Shown here: positions 45,347 to 53,326 of the stretch, piece by piece
How positions within the stretch are numbered: position 1 is the first letter of the stretch
Layout: each line of letters starts with the position of its first letter
From: Mesotaenium endlicherianum
Taxonomy: Eukaryota > Streptophyta > Zygnematophyceae > Zygnematales > Mesotaeniaceae
NCBI GenBank assembly: GCA_009602735.1
Contig: WELA01007912.1
Coordinates: 18,922-82,921, forward strand
Length of the DNA stretch: 64,000 bases
Direction: 5' to 3'
Translations under genes and position numbers: made by a program
Notes under the pieces: model-generated
Seen by the model: only the letters and a program-made list of their open reading frames with translations
Told to the model about the DNA's origin: nothing
The model's database searches: none

Positions 45347-45601
45347 ATGATTACAATCGAAAAATTAAAAATATATGAATATTATGATGGCAGCATAGGA
45401 AAATTTGAACATGCTAAGAATATCCATCTCAAAAAAATGTCTGGTCATGAGTTCGGAATAATAAACAATATAGTTCAAGACATTAAATTAATGCGTAAAG
45501 GAATGACTTCAAAAAGCTTTGAAGAACAAATAATTCAAAGAATCGATGCATTATGTGAGAACGATGATATAAAAGCCTATTTATTAAAACTATCGATGTA
45601 A
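45347..45601 (+). CDS. Putative immunity protein for Rhs cassette 1
   Basis: 84 residues from the ATG at 45347, which has a fitting AAGG 7 bases upstream; an earlier ATG (45323) would overlap the Rhs end. Soluble, mixed alpha/beta, with EHAKNIHLKKMSG and FEEQIIQRIDALCENDD. No family recognised. The role is inferred only from its place directly after a Rhs C-terminal domain. Confidence 0.65.
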   Translation: MITIEKLKIYEYYDGSIGKFEHAKNIHLKKMSGHEFGIINNIVQDIKLMRKGMTSKSFEEQIIQRIDALCENDDIKAYLLKLSM

Positions 45602-45606
45602 CTTGA

Positions 45607-46622
45607 TCTGACAGAGTGCTGTTCTTTGATAACCTTGAGTTGATCCATAATCGGGGGCCCTTGTTGGAGGAGACGCACTACTATCCATTCGGGCTCACCA
45701 TGAGTGGGATATCTTCCAAAGCAGCAACCAACCTGAAAATAGATACAAATACAACGGCAAAGAGTTACAACACCAGGAATTTAGTGATAGCAGTGGATTA
45801 GAATGGTATGATTATGGAGCTAGAATGCAAGATCCGCAGATCGGAAGGCGGCACGTAATAGATCCGTTGAGCGAATTAGACAGAAGATGGAGCCCATATA
45901 ACTATGCTTTGAATAATCCTGTCAGATTTATTGATCCTGATGGCATGTGGTCTACTGATGATAACGGGAATCTTTCTACAAGTGACGCAGATGAAATAAA
46001 ATCTTTTTTAGGACAGTTAAGAGGCGATAATAATGGGGATGATAAGGAGAAGAATAAAGGAAATAATAAATCGGGAAAAAAAGATAGTCAAACGACAAAA
46101 AAAGAAGATGAAGCTAAAAGCAAACAAAAAGAGCCCGACTTTTTTGGACCGTTAGGGGATGCATTAAATTATACAAGTTTAGTTTGGGCACTTGGTGAAC
46201 TAACTTCTAACAAAAATATGTTGCACAAACTCGCACTAAATCTTGGTATATCGGAGGCTCAGGCACTTGAACGCCTGACAGCGTATTCTAATGTATTAAA
46301 ATCTCTAGGTACGAATGCATATGCACTTGGTATTTTCTTATCAGCGGCCACTGCTGTTGAGAAAGTGAGAAATGGTGAATCACCAATAAAAGCGTTTGGT
46401 AAGGCGGGTATTGATATTGGTGCAGGTACGGCTTCTTTATTAATTGGAGGTGCTCCAGGTGTAGCAGTAGCAGTGGCTTATTTGATATTAGATAAAACAG
46501 GAGCAATTGATTACACAATTGATAAAGCAGCAAATTCGTATCAATTTATCAAAGAAGGGGTGCAAAATCTTGTAAATTACATTTCTCATGTTGAATCTGC
46601 CATATCGGTTGGTAAATTTTAG
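45607..46622 (+). pseudogene. Second Rhs C-terminal cassette, frameshifted in the core
   Basis: A second copy of the Rhs core end ([23 protein letters not shown]) starts at about 45647 and aligns with 44341-44400. Near 45722-45730 the frame shifts; the open frame that carries on includes [28 protein letters not shown] and a variable tip to 46622. The tip has a Lys/Asp-rich linker and then a Gly/Ala-rich hydrophobic stretch (about residues 200-235 of the 265-residue frame from 45825) that could be membrane-active. An orphan module, probably not expressed as a full Rhs protein. Confidence 0.78.
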
Positions 46623-46642
46623 TCAAAAAAAACGGCAATAAT

Positions 46643-46996
46643 ATGATCGCAAGATTTGTTTATACCCTTTATCTCTATTCTAGAAGAAGGAATCTCAGCC
46701 AGCATTTTTTAATATCAGGGGCATTGACTTTTTTATATATATACCTAAATTTCTTGTCTTTGGCTAAGCTGGTTTGTTTACTCAATAGGGTGTCATTTAT
46801 TGACTTGTTTATGCGATATAAATTTTTTGTTTTTGGAATTATTTTAGTCGGTTTTTTCGGCTCACAGTTTTATTCGGCGCAGATTGTCAAAAATGTAAGA
46901 AATGGAAAGAGAAACATTAAAAAAGTCAACTTAGAATATATATGGACTTTAATGACAATTTCCGTTATCGTATTCTTTTTTATAATGATCTATTAA
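46643..46996 (+). CDS. Putative membrane immunity protein for Rhs cassette 2
   Basis: 117 residues with three transmembrane helices (about 24-47, 60-80, 100-117) and a basic loop (KNVRNGKRNIKK). It begins 20 bases after the Rhs tip. An integral membrane immunity protein fits a membrane-active tip, by analogy with pore-forming colicins; this is inference. Confidence 0.6.
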   Translation: MIARFVYTLYLYSRRRNLSQHFLISGALTFLYIYLNFLSLAKLVCLLNRVSFIDLFMRYKFFVFGIILVGFFGSQFYSAQIVKNVRNGKRNIKKVNLEYIWTLMTISVIVFFFIMIY

Positions 46997-47057
46997 TTCA
47001 CAAAATATTCTTTTTGGCTAAGTGAATTGATTTGAATAAAAATAAATTATGTAATAT

Positions 47058-48367
47058 CAATGGTTCGGTAATTTTTTAAGCGGCAATACGCCCAATATCA
47101 AGGCATTGGTTGTAAAGCCGGGTTATTTTTCTACAATTCAGGTCTAATCCTAAGTTTGCAAAAATAGTTTCTGTCAAATATTTATTGTAGAAGTACAGTT
47201 TGATGTTGTGCATCGAGAACGGTACTTCTTTTTTGTTATCCAGATTCGCCCACAGCGTTAGCTTGGCCACACTTACACTACCCAGTGACATATTAAAATG
47301 GTAATGTAACTTCTTTTCATCCCTTGCCTGACAATCTTCCAATCCGCCATGTTGCTTGGCATCCCGGATCAAAAACTCTATCTGGAACCGTAGCCTGTAA
47401 TACTCAATGATCTTCGCTCCGCTTAATTCCCTATCCGTTGATAACAAAACCTCATACTCTCCTGTATCCCGTTTGTGCACATACACCACTTTCACCAGTT
47501 GTTTCAGTGTTACACAGTATACGATCCGTTCATACCCAATCATTTCCTCTGTCTGCCAGCATTTCTTCCATTTGCGCTTATCTATTTGTTGCAAATCTAT
47601 TTTTTCACCATACAACTTACGTCTTCCACGACCTTTGGATTTTACTCCATTATACACTTCCTTCAGATTTCCATCGCTCCGCATTTTGGTAATCACTTTA
47701 AATCCTTCCTTTTGCAGTGGCTCTATAAACGTGGATTTCATAAAATACCCGTCCACACATACATATTGGCTAATCTCTCTTAGTTTGGCCGCCTCATTCT
47801 TTAGTATCGATACATACTGTTCCATCCGGCTCTTTGTTTTATCCGCACTCGTTTGCTTAGCCAACAGGTGATAGGCCGTTGCATCGTTCACCTCTATCGC
47901 CCCCAGACACCCAATCTCTAATCCTTTCTCCGCCCGCTGTGCCTTACCATTCCAATACTTCGCTAATCCATAGGTATGCTTACCGCTTTTCCTGATAAAG
48001 GACGGATCAAAGACCAATAATATCTCCTTTTTCTCTTTACCCGACAACATCGATATAAACAAATTCAAAAAATCAAACTCCTTCATAAACTGTAACCGGA
48101 ACGTTTGTTCACTCAACGAACTGAATCTCCCTAAGTTTAAAAAATTGATCCGCCCAGGTACTGTCCACATTGCCTCAAATAAAGTGGATAAAAATCTACA
48201 CCGTGGCTTTTTGATGCCATTTACTTGCCGCAACTTTGCTTCAATGAAGCTTAGTGCTTTTGAAAAGGGGGTTGTTGTTTTCACACATAACAAATCCCTT
48301 TTCTTTTACCTTTTATTGTGTCCCATTTTTCCACATATCCACATCCTAAATTCTTACCGGACTATTG
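47058..48367. mobile_element. Complete IS4-like insertion sequence (1310 bp)
   Basis: Terminal inverted repeats CAATGGTTCGGTAA (47058-47071) and TTACCGGACTATTG (48354-48367), 12 of 14 matching. It encodes one transposase. Its left flank (GTAATAT) does not match its right flank (TAATTA). However, the right flank matches the left flank of the truncated copy at 44249-44254, which suggests that the two copies and the Rhs genes between them form one composite unit. Confidence 0.88.
47076..48284 (-). CDS. IS4-like family DDE transposase
   Basis: About 402 residues; a GTG at 48284 (VKTTTPFSKAL) is the likely start, as the longer frame opens only with TTG. The IS4 signature Y-(2)-R-(3)-E-(6)-K is present: YRLRFQIEFLIRDAKQ. 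Catalytic aspartates are probably in LVFDPSFIRKSGK and VCVDGYFMKS. Apparently intact and full length. A 79-base duplicate of its 3' end lies at 44255-44333. Confidence 0.9.
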   Translation of the reverse strand: MKTTTPFSKALSFIEAKLRQVNGIKKPRCRFLSTLFEAMWTVPGRINFLNLGRFSSLSEQTFRLQFMKEFDFLNLFISMLSGKEKKEILLVFDPSFIRKSGKHTYGLAKYWNGKAQRAEKGLEIGCLGAIEVNDATAYHLLAKQTSADKTKSRMEQYVSILKNEAAKLREISQYVCVDGYFMKSTFIEPLQKEGFKVITKMRSDGNLKEVYNGVKSKGRGRRKLYGEKIDLQQIDKRKWKKCWQTEEMIGYERIVYCVTLKQLVKVVYVHKRDTGEYEVLLSTDRELSGAKIIEYYRLRFQIEFLIRDAKQHGGLEDCQARDEKKLHYHFNMSLGSVSVAKLTLWANLDNKKEVPFSMHNIKLYFYNKYLTETIFANLGLDLNCRKITRLYNQCLDIGRIAA

Positions 48368-48377
48368 TAATTACATA

Positions 48378-49457
48378 CTATAGGTCAAATATTTCCCGAA
48401 TGTAGGCGGGATTTTGTTCAATTCTTTCAATATCCTTTTGCAGCAAACCAGATATATAATACCTATCGGTATCACTCAATTTATCATTCAAGTTGTTGTT
48501 TGAGTTTGTGAAATCAGAGAGAACTTTCTGCCCCAGTCTGCGGGACAAGAAATCCATCGCGTTCAACAGGTTTTCGGTTAATGAAGGATGAATCCCAAAA
48601 TTATTTTCCGATAATGCCTCTACAACACACTGTTCTAGTATAATAGTTGAAATATCTAGCCTGTTTCTTTGCCTATAAACCTTGAGCAGTTTTATTATAT
48701 TCCTAGCGTCAGGCTTATTGGTTGTAATGTTTCTCTGCTGATAGTAGTTAGTTTTAAATGAGCTGCCATGCTGCCAGACCCAATCCGGTCGAACATATAG
48801 GTTGAGGTCTTTGTCTTTACGGAAAATATTTATTTCCCTTCCAGGTACTATATCAAAATCAATAAAATCGCCTGTTTTTAATTCAAAAGAAATACCAATT
48901 GCTTTCGTATTCTGTCGTATGATGGCCTTGTGCCCAAATATTTTATTAAGCTTTTCATAAACATCATAGTACATTTCTTCCAGGGAAGAATAACTATCCC
49001 TGGCAAACGGCAATACTATGTCAAGATCATAATTAGAAACAATAGCCGTTCTTTTTGCAAAAGACCCCCCATCCAAAGGGTAAGAAACAAGAACTTCATT
49101 GAATTGCTGAAACAATTTCTTCTTGATCGTTTCCTTATAAGCGATAGCTTTATTCAGGTAAACATTATCGTTTTTTAAAAGCTCTTCCGACAATACTTTT
49201 CTCAGGAATTCATCACTATTAAAAGGTAGTTTGCTTTCTTCATTTATGCGGTGGGAATAATAGGCATTGCCCAAGAAGCAACCAATGATAGCATTACGAA
49301 AAGCAAGCTTAAAAGTTTGCTGCCCATTGTAGTTTTCCCATGTCAGGCTTAATCCTTGCTGGCGTTTTTCCCACCATTGACGGAACACATCAAATACAAT
49401 GGTGCCGCCGGCAAACAGAAGCGCTCCATTCAAAATGTATCTGTCTTTTCTTCGCAT
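48378..49457 (-). CDS. Second nucleotidyltransferase of the CBASS operon, with a hydrophobic N-terminus
   Basis: 359 residues from the ATG at 49457. A hydrophobic segment at residues 8-24 (ILNGALLFAGGTIVFDV) may anchor it. The nucleotidyltransferase core has G131-S132 with D144-L-D146 (GSFAKRTAIVSNYDLDIVLPF) and a third acidic site at DFIDFDIVPG (Asp200/Asp202), so all three metal ligands are kept. It ends an operon of CD-NTase, E2-like and 2TM-NUDIX genes, 6 bases after the NUDIX stop. Its role is unclear: a second signal synthase, a modifier, or a regulatory partner. Confidence 0.8.
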   Translation of the reverse strand: MRRKDRYILNGALLFAGGTIVFDVFRQWWEKRQQGLSLTWENYNGQQTFKLAFRNAIIGCFLGNAYYSHRINEESKLPFNSDEFLRKVLSEELLKNDNVYLNKAIAYKETIKKKLFQQFNEVLVSYPLDGGSFAKRTAIVSNYDLDIVLPFARDSYSSLEEMYYDVYEKLNKIFGHKAIIRQNTKAIGISFELKTGDFIDFDIVPGREINIFRKDKDLNLYVRPDWVWQHGSSFKTNYYQQRNITTNKPDARNIIKLLKVYRQRNRLDISTIILEQCVVEALSENNFGIHPSLTENLLNAMDFLSRRLGQKVLSDFTNSNNNLNDKLSDTDRYYISGLLQKDIERIEQNPAYIREIFDL

Positions 49458-49463
49458 AAACAA

Positions 49464-50306
49464 TTATTCTTGACTGTATTTTAGGTTAATTGCCCATTTT
49501 GTGTGAGCACCAATTTCAAATTCTGTTTCCTTTTTCAATTCATTTAATCCCAGCCTGTTTATTATCAATTCATCCGCCCACCTGACCTTGCTGCTGGTTC
49601 CATTATCGAGCAAGTCTTCCAATGCTTTTAATTGTTCCTCATTTGGGATCAATTCAAATATCTCATAAATCAGTATTTCCTGACAATCCAGGTATTTTGC
49701 TTTTTGCAGGGGAATTTGCAGCGTATCCACATACTTATAATCAATATACCTAAATAATCGTTTATCCAGAATTTCTGTACTAAGTAATTCCTCACAGAAT
49801 TCCCTCCATTGAGAAATCTCCCGATCTTCCTTTGAGCCAAACCATTTGATAATATCCAATACATATTTACCCAGCACTTGTATACGAAGATCATTTTTAG
49901 CAATACCATGCTCGGTTTCAAACTGCCTGTCAGATTTTACTCTGTATTTTTTGAACAATTCCTCTGATGAAGCGAATCTTTTATACACGCCTCCCACCAA
50001 TTGATAATAATTTCCATTCCTGTTTTTTACCAACAGGTATTTACCTTTTACTTTTATTTTGATCAAATAAGAGAACGATAGCCGGACATATCGATTCCTC
50101 AATGAAATTTTAGTCCTGAAAAACAACGGCAGCTTTTTAATATTTGCCAACGCTTCGATAATATAAAACCCAATAGGCGCCGAAATAATGTTTATCAATA
50201 TGGCCACAGCTGACAACGACCATGCATTGGTTGGGTAATTGCGGGTAAGCAAAATAATAACCGTCAATGCCAATCCGAATGCAAATATTTTAGATAGTGT
50301 ATTCAT
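49464..50306 (-). CDS. CBASS effector: two-TM protein with SMODS-associated NUDIX domain (Cap16-like)
   Basis: 280 residues from the ATG at 50306 (MNTLSKIFAF), 14 bases after the E2 stop; an ATG at 50348 would overlap the E2 gene. Two transmembrane helices (about 5-20 and 29-51), then a NUDIX-like domain starting YLLVKNRNGNYYQLVGGVYKR (about 90-110) without a clear catalytic NUDIX box. That matches the Sa_NUDIX class thought to bind the cyclic nucleotide and trigger membrane disruption. The name Cap16 is from memory. Confidence 0.78.
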   Translation of the reverse strand: MNTLSKIFAFGLALTVIILLTRNYPTNAWSLSAVAILINIISAPIGFYIIEALANIKKLPLFFRTKISLRNRYVRLSFSYLIKIKVKGKYLLVKNRNGNYYQLVGGVYKRFASSEELFKKYRVKSDRQFETEHGIAKNDLRIQVLGKYVLDIIKWFGSKEDREISQWREFCEELLSTEILDKRLFRYIDYKYVDTLQIPLQKAKYLDCQEILIYEIFELIPNEEQLKALEDLLDNGTSSKVRWADELIINRLGLNELKKETEFEIGAHTKWAINLKYSQE

Positions 50307-50320
50307 CTCAATAGCACATT

Positions 50321-50728
50321 TTAATGAGGCGCTTCTTCGCCCGCCCATACTTTAAATTTTTCCCAAAGCTCATATTTTACCAACCATTCGGATATCCAAG
50401 GGACCATAGCAACCAGTGGTGTGATTCTGGTTACTGGTAAATCCTTTGGATAATACAGACATAGGGTGTCATCAAAATACATGTGGGTTTGGGGATTATA
50501 CCTAATATTTGGTTCGACAACCCAAACCCTCTCGAATCTACTTGAGTAATAATATGAGTATTTGATCAGTATTTTATATTTTTTCCTTTTGCTTTTAGAA
50601 AACAAATATCCCTGGCCGAGTAGCTCATTTCCGACTATGGTGCAATGCAACCAGTCATATTTACTTTCAATAAGGATTTTTTCGATCAATAGGTACGAAT
50701 AACTGTATTTCCTCGCATTCTCAAGCAT
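50321..50728 (-). CDS. Prokaryotic E2-like ubiquitin-conjugation protein of CBASS
   Basis: 135 residues from the ATG at 50728, which overlaps the CD-NTase stop (ATGCTTGA); a GTG at 50767 is possible but deeper in the upstream gene. E2-like features: VVEPNIRYNPQTHMYFDDTLCLYYPKD with His82 and the putative catalytic Cys90, and WISEWLVKYELW downstream. E2-only proteins occur in short type II CBASS, where they conjugate the CD-NTase C-terminus to targets and prime it. No E1 or JAB gene is present here, consistent with the short type. Confidence 0.78.
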   Translation of the reverse strand: MLENARKYSYSYLLIEKILIESKYDWLHCTIVGNELLGQGYLFSKSKRKKYKILIKYSYYYSSRFERVWVVEPNIRYNPQTHMYFDDTLCLYYPKDLPVTRITPLVAMVPWISEWLVKYELWEKFKVWAGEEAPH

Positions 50729-51905
50729 TATGGTCTCCAAAATCCCTGTGCCTTTTATTTTTTTCACCTATGTTTTCATTTATATTACCCTTCCGGTCGG
50801 TTCTCAGATCACCTCCTATAATCAGCGACCCTGCATTTATTAACGGGTTAAAAGATTTTTTTCCTAATTTTTCTACCTGCTGCCGAATAGCACCCTTATA
50901 CACACTATCTCCAAACAAGGTTTCGTAGGTGGTTGCGCTTTGTGAAAAGTCTTTTTTCAACAATTGCCATTTTTCATAAAGATCTTTTGTAAAAGCAAGG
51001 AAATGCTGGTATAACTTCGGTTCTTCATCCCATTTTTCTGAAAAATCCTCTTCAGGATTAATAGGGTTGGTTATTTTCAGGCGTGAAAGTCTTTGCTGAA
51101 GTGATTCCTGCTGTATTCTTAACAGGATGGCATCAATAGTCTCAAAAATAGAGTTTTCACCCTTATAAAAATGGCCGGCAATGGTAGTTAATATAATACT
51201 GGAAGTGGCATACTGCGGCATTTTTTCAAAATATATGTCCCTATAGCGTTTGATCAACTGGGCCCCTCTTTGTAAGGGTTTTTTTAAAAAAAAATCATCT
51301 TCTGGCAATTCCTGGACTTCTGCTTTTAACTCAAACAACCTTCGATAATAACTTTCCAGTTCAGGCGCCTTTGAAAGGTTGGCAATGTTCAGAAACCATT
51401 CAGCGTACCCTTTGGGGTTACTGATCGTCCAGCCTCTCAGTTCACGGTCAGGCACCATGATATTTTTATCATCTGTTATTACCACCATGCAGCCTGGGAG
51501 TATATCCATGTGAAAATCGCCTGCATATTTCAGGCGGACACATCTGTTTTTTTTCTGAACCATGTGGCGGTATCTGCCATCACTCTCTAACTTTTGCACC
51601 AGGGCATTATAAATTTGCATTGGCGTAAAGTGAGAATAGCCTTTTTTGATATGAAGTACAATATCCAGATCAAACTCGTCTCCCTGTAATGGTTTTACAG
51701 TCGTTCCAATTGGAACGGAACCTTGAGCATAAATATCTATCTCCATACCTTTAAAAAAACCATCGTCTTCATTGATGATAGTGGTAAGCGCCTTATAAGC
51801 ACTTTCCATTCTTTGCCACCTGGTGGCGTCCAGTTGAAGACTTTCTGCAATCCTTGCCAGAATATCTTCTCTTTGCAACGCAAAATTTGAAAAGATGTCA
51901 ATCAT
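50721..51905 (-). CDS. CD-NTase (SMODS nucleotidyltransferase), CBASS signal synthase
   Basis: 394 residues. G62-S63 and D79-L-D81 (YAQGSVPIGTTVKPLQGDEFDLDIVLHI) and a third acidic residue Asp134 (GDFHMDILPG) form the active site, all intact. C-terminal helical SMODS part with KPLQRGAQLIKRYRDIYF. It makes a cyclic oligonucleotide on phage infection. The C-terminus ends GDHNA, unstructured and Ala-terminal, as expected if an E2 conjugates it. First gene of the four-gene minus-strand operon; divergent from the HTH-ImmA regulator. Confidence 0.92.
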   Translation of the reverse strand: MIDIFSNFALQREDILARIAESLQLDATRWQRMESAYKALTTIINEDDGFFKGMEIDIYAQGSVPIGTTVKPLQGDEFDLDIVLHIKKGYSHFTPMQIYNALVQKLESDGRYRHMVQKKNRCVRLKYAGDFHMDILPGCMVVITDDKNIMVPDRELRGWTISNPKGYAEWFLNIANLSKAPELESYYRRLFELKAEVQELPEDDFFLKKPLQRGAQLIKRYRDIYFEKMPQYATSSIILTTIAGHFYKGENSIFETIDAILLRIQQESLQQRLSRLKITNPINPEEDFSEKWDEEPKLYQHFLAFTKDLYEKWQLLKKDFSQSATTYETLFGDSVYKGAIRQQVEKLGKKSFNPLINAGSLIIGGDLRTDRKGNINENIGEKNKRHRDFGDHNA

Positions 51906-52080
51906 TCTCTTTAGTTTTTAGTTTAGACGCCTCAGAAATTCGTATTTCCATAAAATACACTCCAGGCTGTAAAAATAGTTTTCCTCTGATGTCGATGGCT
52001 TCAGCAAAAGCCAAAACCCCCTCTATACTGCAATTTACAAAATATATTAAAAATAACATTTTGTCAACTAAACATGTCAA
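51898..52080 (-). CDS. Possible small ORF before the CD-NTase, low confidence
   Basis: 60 codons on the operon strand; the stop overlaps the CD-NTase start (ATGATTGA), which would give translational coupling. Against it: the likely promoter (about 52038-52067) lies inside the frame, so the normal transcript would not include its start. No domain recognised. It may be leader sequence only. Confidence 0.25.
   Translation of the reverse strand: MTCLVDKMLFLIYFVNCSIEGVLAFAEAIDIRGKLFLQPGVYFMEIRISEASKLKTKEND
52038..52067 (-). promoter_or_regulatory. Candidate CBASS operon promoter overlapping an operator half-site
   Basis: On the minus strand TTG (52065-52067) is followed, about 18 bases on, by TATATTTTG (52038-52046), close to TTG-N19-TAnnTTTG with one extra T. 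The TTG is part of a TGTCAA half-site shared with the regulator operators. It would leave a leader of about 125 bases before the CD-NTase. Confidence 0.45.
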
Positions 52081-52159
52081 TTAGTCACTTTTCTACTTAC
52101 AACTAATAACCCAACAAGTTGATAATGAATAAATTGATATTATGTCACATAAGTTGACA
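52062..52159. promoter_or_regulatory. Operator cluster of TGTCA half-sites between CBASS and the HTH-ImmA gene
   Basis: TGTCAA occurs at 52062-52067 and 52075-52080 (13-base direct spacing). TGTCA-N7-TGACA (52143-52147 with 52155-52159) forms an inverted repeat that overlaps the -33 element of the HTH gene promoter. Related TTGATA sequences occur at about 52119 and 52133. This is a good candidate for binding by the HTH domain encoded next door. Confidence 0.55.
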
Positions 52160-52183
52160 GTATTACATTTTTTGTTACCTTTG
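52154..52183 (+). promoter_or_regulatory. Consensus promoter of the HTH-ImmA/IrrE gene
   Basis: -33 TTG (52154-52156), 19-base spacer, -7 TACCTTTG (52176-52183), matching the Bacteroidota consensus. The start codon is at 52229. The -33 overlaps the inverted repeat TGTCA-N7-TGACA. Confidence 0.72.
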
Positions 52184-52228
52184 TAAACAAAAAGAGCCTT
52201 TATTCCGTCCACTTTTAAACTACTATCT

Positions 52229-53287
52229 ATGAACCAATTATTTGCTGACAGGTTCCGCTCTGCCCGTGCTTTAAGCGGGATGTCTCTGCAAGACCTGGCC
52301 AACAAACTTGGCAATAAGGTCTCGCGGCAGGCATTACATAAATATGAAAAAGGAGAAGTCATCCCGGATAGTCAGATGATCGGCCATCTATGTCAAGCCT
52401 TGAACGTAAGACCCGACTTCTTCTTCAGGGAACTTAAAGTTGAACTGGGAGAAATCGAATTCCGTAAGCTTAAAAACCTTCCTGCAAAGGAAGAAAACAG
52501 AATTATCGAGGAAGTTAAAGACAAACTTTCCAGGTATCTGGAATTGGAGGAAATCTTGTCTATCCAGACCCAATTTGTCAATCCACTGAAGCACTTGGGT
52601 GATATTCATTCATTTGAAGAGATAGAAGTGGCTGCAGCAGCGTTACGGGTGGCATGGAATTTAGGTAAGGATCCTATTTTTAACGCTGTTGAATTATTGG
52701 AAGACAATCACATTAAAGTGGTGGAAGTGAGTGGCGGTGACAGCTTCGATGGGATGCAAACCTGGGTAAACGGGAAATTTCCCGTTATTGCCATTAACAT
52801 AGACAAGGTTAAATCATCCGACAGGATACGGTTTACCATCCTGCATGAATTATGTCATCTTTTGCTTCGGTTAAAGCATCTTTCAGAAAAGCAAAAAGAG
52901 AAATTTTGCCATCAATTCGCTGCTGCAATGTTATTGCCGGCAGAAACTGCGGTGCAAGAATTAGGCGCAAAAAGAAACAAAGTAATGATCCAGGAATTGG
53001 GCGCCTTAAAAAAACAATATGGCATTTCCATTCAGGCCATTGTGATGCGGGCAAAAGACTTAGGTATTCTTTCCGAAAGCTATTGCAAGCAATTCTTTTT
53101 TATGATGAACCAAATGGGTTGGAAAGTCAATGAACCGGTAGAATACGAGGGGGTAGAAAAATCAAATCGTTTTGAACAGCTTTTGTTCAGAGCCCTTGGC
53201 GAAGAACTGATATCCATGAGTAAAGCCGCCGCCTTGAATAATCAGACTTTGGCTGAATTCCGGGAAAAATCACTGGTGATTGCATAA
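52229..53287 (+). CDS. XRE-HTH fused to an ImmA/IrrE-type metallopeptidase, likely regulator of CBASS or its TA partner
   Basis: 352 residues. N-terminal HTH_3 domain (residues about 7-62: LSGMSLQDLANKLGNKVSRQALHKYEKGE). The middle and C-terminal COG2856 peptidase has H206-E-L-C-H210 (ILHELCHLLL) and a Glu a short way on, before FAAAMLLP. Such fusions cleave repressors, or themselves, upon DNA damage or infection. It is divergent from the CBASS operon with shared half-sites, and 39 bases upstream of a PIN-domain gene. Both readings (control of CBASS, as CapH/CapP do in two proteins, or antitoxin of the PIN protein) fit. Confidence 0.9.
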   Translation: MNQLFADRFRSARALSGMSLQDLANKLGNKVSRQALHKYEKGEVIPDSQMIGHLCQALNVRPDFFFRELKVELGEIEFRKLKNLPAKEENRIIEEVKDKLSRYLELEEILSIQTQFVNPLKHLGDIHSFEEIEVAAAALRVAWNLGKDPIFNAVELLEDNHIKVVEVSGGDSFDGMQTWVNGKFPVIAINIDKVKSSDRIRFTILHELCHLLLRLKHLSEKQKEKFCHQFAAAMLLPAETAVQELGAKRNKVMIQELGALKKQYGISIQAIVMRAKDLGILSESYCKQFFFMMNQMGWKVNEPVEYEGVEKSNRFEQLLFRALGEELISMSKAAALNNQTLAEFREKSLVIA

Positions 53288-53326
53288 GTTTGCTATTGCC
53301 CAATTTCCGATCCAAATACTTTATGT

